From assembly GCA_905194315.1 (NCBI GenBank), contig CAJJRX010000010.1, positions 1 to 51,874 of the forward strand: a DNA stretch of 51,874 nt, given 5' to 3'. Origin of the DNA: an uncultured Sutterella sp. (GTDB lineage: Bacteria; Pseudomonadota; Gammaproteobacteria; Burkholderiales; Burkholderiaceae_F). Below are positions 33,558 to 40,825 of the stretch, piece after piece (the stretch's first letter is position 1; each line of letters opens with the position of its first letter). Below the pieces are notes generated by a model. The model saw only the letters and a list, made by a program, of their open reading frames with translations. It was not told the origin of the DNA and ran no database searches. The translations under genes were made by a program, and so were the position numbers.

Positions 33558-35110
33558 GCGGCGCTCCCTTTCTTAAACGGGGCGCAGTCATCGACCCAGG
33601 TCACCTCGTCACGCATAGCCGAATCGGAAGGAAAAACGAGCTTGCCGGCAATCGAGCCGGTGACGATTGCGCCTTCGCGCACGTCCATCGACACGCCTGC
33701 CGTATACGTGCCGTTATCCTCTGTGAGACTTACCACGCTGTAGCGCACATAAACGCCCGCAAGAGCGGTTTTCATCCATGTGCCGCCGCGGCCTGGCGTG
33801 CGGATCACCGCCGGGGTGATCTCGCTCGCAAGACTCACCGTCGTGCCGCGGCCGCAGGGGTGCGTGGCGGTGAGTGAGAGCGTTTTTCCTGCCACCGTGA
33901 GGCGCTTCTCAAAGGTCACACTCACCGATTCGCCGGGCGGGCAGGCGGGGGCATGCGTGACGGTCCGCTTTTCCGAACAGGTCACCGTTTCCACGGTCAC
34001 GGGCGACTCGGTGCAGCGGTAGCGAAAGCGCGCAGTGAGCGTGACATCCGTGAGTGTGCGAACTGTTGTTTTCGCTTCTCCCGCGGGCACGACGCAGTTT
34101 CTCAGATACATCTCGGGCACTGAGGTCTCATAGGCCCTTTGCTGCGTGCAGCGGTAGGTGGTGGTTTCAGTTTTCGGATTCACGCAGCCCCACCAGGTGG
34201 CGAGCATCTGACCGGCCACACGCGGGCCGATCACCTCCGTCGTGGTGATTTCACCGCTTCCCGGCCGGCAGACTTCTTCGTGTGTGCGTGCGGGCAGCGT
34301 GATGGTGAGCGGCGAGCAGCGGCCGGTTTCTGTCACGGGCGACGTGCGGGTAGCGTCACTCACGAGCGCATCGCGCGTGGTGTTAATGTCGGGCGGGAGT
34401 GTCGGGCGCTCCGGGAAACCGCGGTCTAAAACCTGTACCGCCCGGCAGGTCGGATCGGTTTTGTCGCGGCACGAGACCACTTCACCGACGCCGGGCGAAA
34501 AGAGTGCCCCCATGCCGTTTTCATAGAGGTTACTGCGGCGGGTGAGCGCAGGATCGTTTTCCGCGGGCAGCATCGGGGCCACGGTTTCCGGGGACTTCAT
34601 TGCGTCTCGCACATCCGCCTGCCAGTTGCCCATTGCGCGGGCATCGGCCCAGGCGGAGGCGGCCCGTGCGTCAGACAGCGTGAAAAGCGGCGGGGTGAGG
34701 TGCATGGTGCGTCCCCGACGCTCAGCGACATACGGCGTGAAGAGGGGCGGAAAACTCTCTCGCAGGACCTCGATCACCACTCCCGCGGCAAAGCGGGAGA
34801 AATCAAAGTGCGCCAGGGCGGGAAGCAGCACGTGGTGAGCGAGGAGCACGAGAGCGATGAGGGTAAAGAGTATTCCGAGAAGAAAATTCTCTGCGCCGCT
34901 ACCCGTTGACGGGCACGCCGGCGTACGGGTCTCTTCGACCTCTCCTGCAGGGTCCGCTTCCCGGTTCTCCGGCGCTCTGATGCTTTGCTGCTTTCTCATG
35001 ACTGCTGTCCTTTTGTGATGTCTCTTAATGGCTTGTTCTGTCGGTTTCTTTGGGGGTTCTACGTTTTTTTCCCGCTCTTGCGGCACGCTTCCGGTTCTCT
35101 CTTGAGTCAC
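33554..35110 (-). CDS. Uncharacterised cysteine-rich membrane protein of the tra operon
   Basis: 518 residues, not recognised. A charged cytoplasmic N-terminus (1-73) and one membrane helix (about 76-98) are followed by a large periplasmic part with about a dozen cysteines, several in YRC and TCSE contexts that resemble the repeated modules of the neighbouring TraN. The C-terminus is beta-rich and probably globular. The start is GTG overlapping the trbC stop (GTGA) and the end overlaps traN (ATGA), so it is firmly inside the operon. F has no equivalent between trbC and traN. It may be a TraN partner or a TraN-derived paralog anchored in the inner membrane. Confidence 0.75.
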   Translation of the reverse strand: MTQERTGSVPQEREKNVEPPKKPTEQAIKRHHKRTAVMRKQQSIRAPENREADPAGEVEETRTPACPSTGSGAENFLLGILFTLIALVLLAHHVLLPALAHFDFSRFAAGVVIEVLRESFPPLFTPYVAERRGRTMHLTPPLFTLSDARAASAWADARAMGNWQADVRDAMKSPETVAPMLPAENDPALTRRSNLYENGMGALFSPGVGEVVSCRDKTDPTCRAVQVLDRGFPERPTLPPDINTTRDALVSDATRTSPVTETGRCSPLTITLPARTHEEVCRPGSGEITTTEVIGPRVAGQMLATWWGCVNPKTETTTYRCTQQRAYETSVPEMYLRNCVVPAGEAKTTVRTLTDVTLTARFRYRCTESPVTVETVTCSEKRTVTHAPACPPGESVSVTFEKRLTVAGKTLSLTATHPCGRGTTVSLASEITPAVIRTPGRGGTWMKTALAGVYVRYSVVSLTEDNGTYTAGVSMDVREGAIVTGSIAGKLVFPSDSAMRDEVTWVDDCAPFKKGSAA

Positions 35111-36267
35111 CGGGGAGGGAGCCGCACGAGCGTGGCGGCAGTGCCCGTGATGCGCGCGAGGCGGTGCTCGCCCGTCTCAAATTCGAGCGCATCGGGCGGC
35201 AGGTCGCCCTCTAGCGTTCGGCGACGTGCGGCGCGCTCTTCGGCAAGCCGGTCAGCCCCGGTCGGTGTGCTGCGGCTCGCACTGGCAAGGAGCCCCGCGG
35301 GGATGCCGAGCGTATCGGAGAGCGCCTGTGCGCGATCCGTACGACCCGCACTATCCGTCTCGTCCGCTCTGCTGCGCCCGGCAAAAAAGGGATTTCCCCG
35401 GAGGGTGTCTTCGGCAAGCGCCCGGCTGAGCATCTGCTTGAGGGCGGCCTCGCCTGTCGTTGCCGCAGGGACGCTGAGAAGGGCACCCAGTGCGTTTTCA
35501 AGCGACGTGACGCCCTCAATGAGGAGCGTGAGGTCACGCCCGTTGACGCTTCCTGTCAGGGCGAGAAGCGGGAGCTGCGGCTGGCGCTTTTCGCTGCCGG
35601 CAGCGAGCGCTTCAATGGCCCGAACGCGCGGCGGGTGAATCGAGAGCGCAATGCCGCGTTCGACAAAGGGGAGGAGTTTTGCCGAGGCGGCGACTCTTGC
35701 TTTATCGGGGCGGCGGCTCTGCATCCGCCCGGGGATGCCTCTCAGAAGAATCCCGGTTCGGAGTGCACCAAGGTGCGAGAGCCGTTTGACTTCAACTGCG
35801 AGCCGCGTAAGCAGTGCTTCCGTGAGATGCGTATCGATCACGAGCGTTAAGTCGAGGGTGAGCGGCGAAGCCGCCTCCCTGTCGCTCGCGGCCGTCTCGC
35901 TGACAGACGACTGTCTACTCGCGGCGGCTGACTTTTCAGGATTGCCGGGCGAAGAGAGCACACGGATGCCGGCCGTCTGAGGAGATCCCACCGGTTCTGC
36001 GCTCATACCTTCGTGCGGCGTGCGTGCTGCGGTTTCGCTAACCTCAATCTCGGCTATCCCGTCACGGACGGTTTCGCTGAGGTGAAGCGCCTCAAGGGGC
36101 GGCGCCTCCCGTGGAAATCCTGCCGGTGGCGTGATCGAGGGCGCTGCGGCATGCGCAAGCGGGACGCTAGCCATGCCGCCCGCACAGAGGGCTTCGAGCC
36201 CGGGGAGCAGAGAGAGGAGTAAGCAAAAGCGGCATATGCATGAGCAGAATAGAGACTTCTCTGACAT
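35107..36267 (-). CDS. trbC: TrbC-like F-type pilus assembly protein
   Basis: 386 residues with a signal peptide (1-41). About residues 130-260 follow the TrbC_Ftype pattern: a strand (TLDLTLVIDTHL), a helix, then RTGILLRGIPG, and GIALSIHPPRVRAI followed by LPLLALTGS, matching F TrbC's LRG and IDP...F...VPALVV positions. It is longer than F TrbC (about 210) through low-complexity flanks. In F, TrbC interacts with TraW and TraU in pilus assembly. AAGGAG stands 6 nt ahead of the ATG, which follows the stop of the traW-like gene directly (TAAATG). Confidence 0.62.
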   Translation of the reverse strand: MSEKSLFCSCICRFCLLLSLLPGLEALCAGGMASVPLAHAAAPSITPPAGFPREAPPLEALHLSETVRDGIAEIEVSETAARTPHEGMSAEPVGSPQTAGIRVLSSPGNPEKSAAASRQSSVSETAASDREAASPLTLDLTLVIDTHLTEALLTRLAVEVKRLSHLGALRTGILLRGIPGRMQSRRPDKARVAASAKLLPFVERGIALSIHPPRVRAIEALAAGSEKRQPQLPLLALTGSVNGRDLTLLIEGVTSLENALGALLSVPAATTGEAALKQMLSRALAEDTLRGNPFFAGRSRADETDSAGRTDRAQALSDTLGIPAGLLASASRSTPTGADRLAEERAARRRTLEGDLPPDALEFETGEHRLARITGTAATLVRLPPR

Positions 36268-37197
36268 TTACGGCTCCTTGTTGTCCGCATGCGCCCCAAG
36301 TACTTTCGCGACAGCCGCGGGGATGCCGTCGAGAAAATCCCCGTCGCGCGAGAGTGCCGGTGACCAGCGGGTGATGCGCGCTGCGCTCACGATGGCAAGA
36401 GTGGGCACAGTTCTCACGCCCAGGGCTCTTGCGAGCGTGCCGCCCTGATCAAAGTAAAGACGGGCGGGACGGCGGGCATCTTCCGGCAGGCTGCGGGCGA
36501 GTTCTTCGGAGAGCGCCGTGCGGCTGCCGTTCACAAGCACCGGCACGATGCGTGAGGCAGGAAGTCCCGCATCGCCCTCACGGGCAAGTGCAAAGAGCCT
36601 CACCGTAGAGAGCCGCTGCTCGAGGTTTCGGGCATCGACGAGCCAGTAGAGGCGCTCAAACCCCTCAAGCGCTCCGCGAACCGAAGGCGTCAGCGTGGCG
36701 GGGAGCCCCGCCTTGCGTCTCGCGCTCATCATGGCGGCGAGTGGCGTGGGTGAGGATTCAATGGCAGAGGTGTGCCGCATCGGGAAGTGCAAGCCCTGCG
36801 GGGCGTCGGCGTTTTTACTCCAGTCTGCCTGCATTCTCTCAACCGCACGGGCCCAGGTGCCGTCAGCCACTGCCGAGGCGGCTGCCGCTCTCAAGCTCTC
36901 CTCCCAGTCCGGGTCGCGCTCGCGAAGGGCGCCGGCTCCCGGGATTCCCGCCATCCGAAAGCGCGCGACAACCTCGGGCGCACCGTCCGGTTTTGCCGCG
37001 CAGTTGGGAGACGCGTCAGCGATGGCGGCCTGCAGCGTATCCCGGGGCAGAACGTTCGGCCCTGCCGCCGGGGCGGCAGAAGCGGCAGAGGCGTGAGTGG
37101 CGGCAGAAAGCAGCGCAGCAGCGAGGCCGATAATGACCGGTGCCGCCGGCAGGCGGACTCGCCCCGTTTTTGGATAAGTCAGTTGGCAGTGAATCAT
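36268..37197 (-). CDS. traW: TraW-like F-type pilus assembly protein
   Basis: 309 residues with a signal peptide (1-41). The diagnostic stretch is RLYFDQGGTLARALGVRTVP (246-265), matching the R-x-YFDQ-G-L...G-I/V..VP element of TraW; YWLVDARNLEQRL before it fits the preceding strand-helix. The N-terminal 150 residues are not recognised. In F the gene lies before traU, here after it. TraW is periplasmic and acts in pilus assembly, with TrbC as partner. AAGGAGA overlaps the traU stop codon (TAAGGAG), so the two are translationally linked. It could alternatively be a TraW-TrbC-like hybrid. Confidence 0.65.
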   Translation of the reverse strand: MIHCQLTYPKTGRVRLPAAPVIIGLAAALLSAATHASAASAAPAAGPNVLPRDTLQAAIADASPNCAAKPDGAPEVVARFRMAGIPGAGALRERDPDWEESLRAAAASAVADGTWARAVERMQADWSKNADAPQGLHFPMRHTSAIESSPTPLAAMMSARRKAGLPATLTPSVRGALEGFERLYWLVDARNLEQRLSTVRLFALAREGDAGLPASRIVPVLVNGSRTALSEELARSLPEDARRPARLYFDQGGTLARALGVRTVPTLAIVSAARITRWSPALSRDGDFLDGIPAAVAKVLGAHADNKEP

Positions 37198-37209
37198 GGT
37201 GAGGTCTCC

Positions 37210-38307
37210 TTACAGGCCGGCAAACGGGTTGGCCCGTTCGCAGCAGTCTTTATGCTCCCAGAGAAGCACAGCGCCGTCGCCGCCCGCGGGCGGGAGCATC
37301 CGCGCATCGAGCGTTACACTCCGCCCCCAGGGACGGCAGCAGGTGCCGTTGGCTGACGGTGTCTCGAGTCCCGCCGGGTAGACAAACTGCATCCGCCAGA
37401 GGTCCTTCTCGAGAATGGGCTGGTAGTTGGGACCGCACTGACCGGCTTTGCCGGTCTGCGTGAGCAGCACGCCTTCACGGGCGAGCTTCGTGGCAAAGCG
37501 CGCGGTGAGCAGCATCCAGCGCGAGGCGGGATTGGGCTGCCCGGTATGCCAGCCCGTGAGCGGGTAGAGCGAACCCTGGCAGCCCGAGCACCAGAAAAGA
37601 CTGTTCACGGGAAGGCCCGCTGTCGCGGCCGCACAGTCCGTGATACAGGCGGCCTGCGCCACGGGGTTGGCAAAGAGTGCCGACTCGGGCGCAAGAATGA
37701 AACTCGCGATCGAATCGTTCCAGAGCGGATCGAGCTCGGAGAGGTACGCGAGATCAAAGGGCGACGTTTCCAGACACGCACTGTCGAGCAGACTTTCCAT
37801 CAGAAAGAGCCAGGGCGTGATAAACCAGTGCACGTGATAAAACGCGGTAAGTTCGTGGGTGCGGGTGCCGCGTTTTCTCACCGACGCGCGGCCCGCCCCG
37901 GCGGCGGTGGGGTTGCCGAAACTCACGCCCCCGAGCGTTGGCGAGCAGCCCGGTTCACTCACAATCTCCGCCGTTCTCACCGGCTCCCAGTAACTCATGT
38001 TGAGTCCCACTCGCATCTGCACCCCTTTGCCGCAGACACAGGCGGCAGGCGCATTGGTTTGCGGGTCAGGGAGCGCCGCGGCGGATTTGGGCGCAGGAAG
38101 TCTGACGGATGAGCCCACCGTGATCGGGAAAAGACACGACCAGCAGACATCCGTGACCGGATTGATAACCTTGCCGCGACAGACCGCGGAGTCCGCGGCG
38201 GCCTCAGGACTCATGAGAAGGAGCAGCGCCGACATTGCTGTCGTGAGTGCTGCCGTGAGTCCTTTTTTGAGTCCTTTTGTGGGTCCTGTATTTCGCGCTT
38301 TACGCAT
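37210..38307 (-). CDS. traU: TraU, F-type DNA transfer / pilus assembly protein
   Basis: 365 residues (F TraU about 330). Signal peptide 1-38. The family signature CRGKVINPVTDVCWSCLFP (43-61) is intact and further conserved cysteines follow (CVCGKG, FWCSGCQG, TCCRPWG, DCCE). The segment YHVHWFITPWLFLMESLLDSACL matches the conserved central TraU region. TraU is periplasmic and is more important for DNA transfer than for pilus growth. ATG 38307 is used because GGAGG lies 6 nt upstream; the frame is open to 38373. It overlaps the preceding gene by 8 bp. Confidence 0.9.
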   Translation of the reverse strand: MRKARNTGPTKGLKKGLTAALTTAMSALLLLMSPEAAADSAVCRGKVINPVTDVCWSCLFPITVGSSVRLPAPKSAAALPDPQTNAPAACVCGKGVQMRVGLNMSYWEPVRTAEIVSEPGCSPTLGGVSFGNPTAAGAGRASVRKRGTRTHELTAFYHVHWFITPWLFLMESLLDSACLETSPFDLAYLSELDPLWNDSIASFILAPESALFANPVAQAACITDCAAATAGLPVNSLFWCSGCQGSLYPLTGWHTGQPNPASRWMLLTARFATKLAREGVLLTQTGKAGQCGPNYQPILEKDLWRMQFVYPAGLETPSANGTCCRPWGRSVTLDARMLPPAGGDGAVLLWEHKDCCERANPFAGL

Positions 38308-39889
38308 GGTCCGCCTCCGGGCGCTCAGTGCCGGTGTCGTCCGGGCGTTCTTTGTGAGCATCGGGCGCCGCATCAGCCCAGGCGGCCAGGGCTGCGAGCG
38401 TTTCGTCGCGGAGCCTCAGATAGGCACGGCGCGCAGCGCGAAGGCGCTCCCGGTCCGCATCATCGGTTTTACTCTCCGGGTTCGTGCGCGGCATATCGGT
38501 TGAGATAAAGCGGTAGGTTTTAAGCCACCGGCGGCGCTGAGGGGCGGTGAGCCTCCGGCTTCGTTTCTCACTCATCATGCTGCGCGCGGCACGCACAAAA
38601 CCGGTTTCGGCCAGGGTTTTCATCCAGGGCACCACCGCGGGGAGTGATTTCCCCGGTGTGATATACCCTGTGGCCTGCGTGATCGAGACGCCGCCCAGCA
38701 CATGTTCAATCACGGCGGGAAGCCTTTCGGTATCAAGCCCCAGCAGTGCCGCGAGGTAACCTTCGCTGTCGGTGATGACAGGAATTCCCCACACGTCAGC
38801 GAGCGCGGGGCGGACAGCGGGTTCACTTTCCAGCACCAGCGCGACACGTTTGTCGCAGACCCACGCATCAAGCAGCAGTTTTTCGACCTGCGGCGTGAGC
38901 GTGCGGGCGAGCACGAGCGGGCGTGCTTCCCGCCAGACCGAGAGCGGCCGGCACGCGAGGCCGGGAAGGCGTGAGAAAAGCGTGGCGATCCGCTCACGCA
39001 TGGAATTACTCAAGGCGCGTGCCGTGCGCACGATCCCGAGCGCATAAGCGCTCTCGCGCGCGGTGAGATGCCCGTCGTGGACGCTGTCAAATTCAATGAA
39101 TGCAGCGGGCGAGAGGGTGGTGGCGATGGCCTTCGGATTGAGCGTAGCGTTGAGCATGCCGCGTGCCTCATCCTCTGTGCGGGCGGCCTTCATCGATTCG
39201 CGCGCCAGAAAAACACCACGGTGCGCGAGCGCCGTAATGTCGCCAAAGAGCGCATCGGTCTCCTCACGCGTAAGCGCCCCAACGAGTGCCGCCGCGGCGC
39301 GGGCTGTATCGGGGGTATCGGTGCTGTGCGCGGTTTCTTCGTGAAGCACCCCGAGCCCCTTTCGGGCGAGTGCGACCAGATAGGCCATGCACATATCCAC
39401 TGAGAGATCCGGCATGGAGGCAATCAGCGCCTTGAGTTTCATCCGGGTGAGTTTTCTTGCCGGCTGCTCAAGCGCCGTGTGAGCACTTCTTGCCCGCCTG
39501 GCCGCCTCGTAGTACTGGTTTTGCGGCTGATAAATCTTTGTGTCCGTCGGGATGCGGTAGCGCTGCGAGGGATTGAGCCTGCCGGCAGAGAGCGGCGGCA
39601 GAGGCTCTCCGGGCGCTGTATCAGGCACTGCCGGTGTACTCTCAGCGGTTTTGCTCTCAAGCGCCTCTGTGACCGCCTCGGTCATCGCGCGAGCCCTTGC
39701 TGTCATCGCCGGCGTGCCGGTGCCGGGTGTCGGATCGGGCATCAGGAGGATGTCATCGTCCGTTGCCTTAAGGTCGTCGTTCTCTCCCGGGACTTGCGCA
39801 CCCGGGACGCTTCCCTTCCGGGTTTTCTTCAGCGTGTCCTTCCGTGTTTCCTTCTGAGTTACCGGTATGCTGGCAAAGAGATCGGTCAT
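38300..39889 (-). CDS. Uncharacterised 529-residue protein of the tra operon (third of three)
   Basis: Not recognised. There is no signal peptide or membrane helix, so it is probably cytoplasmic. Residues 1-135 are polar, acidic and Pro-rich (linker-like). From about 140 it is almost wholly helical with many Arg and Leu residues (RKLTRMKLKALIASMP, ARALSNSMRERIATLFSRL), ending in a charged tail (about 470-529). It lies where F has trbI and traW, but resembles neither. The start (TGATG) overlaps the stop of the 291-residue gene and AAGGAGG precedes it, so expression is strong and coupled. A role as a cytoplasmic accessory to TraC or the relaxosome is only a guess. Confidence 0.7.
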   Translation of the reverse strand: MTDLFASIPVTQKETRKDTLKKTRKGSVPGAQVPGENDDLKATDDDILLMPDPTPGTGTPAMTARARAMTEAVTEALESKTAESTPAVPDTAPGEPLPPLSAGRLNPSQRYRIPTDTKIYQPQNQYYEAARRARSAHTALEQPARKLTRMKLKALIASMPDLSVDMCMAYLVALARKGLGVLHEETAHSTDTPDTARAAAALVGALTREETDALFGDITALAHRGVFLARESMKAARTEDEARGMLNATLNPKAIATTLSPAAFIEFDSVHDGHLTARESAYALGIVRTARALSNSMRERIATLFSRLPGLACRPLSVWREARPLVLARTLTPQVEKLLLDAWVCDKRVALVLESEPAVRPALADVWGIPVITDSEGYLAALLGLDTERLPAVIEHVLGGVSITQATGYITPGKSLPAVVPWMKTLAETGFVRAARSMMSEKRSRRLTAPQRRRWLKTYRFISTDMPRTNPESKTDDADRERLRAARRAYLRLRDETLAALAAWADAAPDAHKERPDDTGTERPEADHA

Positions 39890-40764
39890 CAGAGCGCCTC
39901 CTTAGAGAAAAAACGTTCTCCCGCGCGGCGCAGGCCATCAATAAACCCTCTGACGCACGAACGCTCCCGCGGGGCCTCCTGAGGGGCGGGGACGGGTTCA
40001 GAAAGGGGCGCAGTTTCAGGGAGCGGTGCCGGTGCCTCGGGCTCAACCAGCATTTCAATGTCGCCGATGGCGGCTTCAAGGTTGGCAAGCGAAAGCTCAA
40101 GTTCAATGTCCCCGTGGAGCATCTCTGAGAGGTGTTCTCCCGCCACTTCCTCGCACGCGGGACCTTCGATCACGACCCCCGGGGCTGCCACAGGCTGCGT
40201 CCCTGTCGCGGCAAGCGCCGCAAGGCTCTCCCGGATCGATGCGGTGAGGTCTGTTTTTATGCCCTCCATCGCGTGCCGGATTTCGTGCGAGAGATCGGCG
40301 TAGAGCGTCTCCGTGGAAAGCTGTCCGGCGATAGCCGTCGTGATGCGTTCCGAATCCTCCGCTGCGAGCGCCACATCGGCAAGAAAGAGCCGCCCGCTCA
40401 ACTTCTCTTCATCGGCGGCCTCACAGAGCCCCGCATCACGCGCGAGGGTCAAAAGCCGCGAGGCAAAGGCCGCCTCGCCACCGAGCGTTCTGATGAGGGT
40501 GCGGCAGAAGTCCTCTTCGAGCCGGTACTCGAGCACATTGCGTAGTGTGGTGCGCAGGGCACTTTCGTCCGCAAGCGTCGGGTTCGCGTCGAGCGCCTCC
40601 TCAATGGCGCGCCCGGCAAGGGTGCGAAGCTCTGCGGTGAGCCCCGCGAACGCGCGGGTGAGCGCTGATGGGGCCTCAGGCGTCATCATCAGCGTGCAGG
40701 GCGCCGGGGTCGTCCGGGTTTGCGGTTTATCTTCGGCTGGCAGGTCAGTTTGAATGGACGTCAT
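39889..40764 (-). CDS. Uncharacterised 291-residue protein of the tra operon (second of three)
   Basis: Not recognised. It is acidic, helical and without a membrane segment. Residues about 30-200 form a continuous helical region (LTAELRTLAGRAIEEALDAN; LSHEIRHAMEGIKTDLTASI). A Pro/Glu linker (about 240-265) is followed by a short basic C-terminus (RSCVRGFIDGLRRAGERFF) that could contact a membrane or protein. The start lacks an obvious ribosome-binding site and follows the previous gene by 61 bp. It is translationally coupled to the next gene (TGATG). Confidence 0.65.
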   Translation of the reverse strand: MTSIQTDLPAEDKPQTRTTPAPCTLMMTPEAPSALTRAFAGLTAELRTLAGRAIEEALDANPTLADESALRTTLRNVLEYRLEEDFCRTLIRTLGGEAAFASRLLTLARDAGLCEAADEEKLSGRLFLADVALAAEDSERITTAIAGQLSTETLYADLSHEIRHAMEGIKTDLTASIRESLAALAATGTQPVAAPGVVIEGPACEEVAGEHLSEMLHGDIELELSLANLEAAIGDIEMLVEPEAPAPLPETAPLSEPVPAPQEAPRERSCVRGFIDGLRRAGERFFSKEAL

Positions 40765-40825
40765 GGTTTTACGGTCTCAGTAAAAATCGGGTTAAGGGGG
40801 TGTTCGCGTTTTTCTCGTGCGGCAT

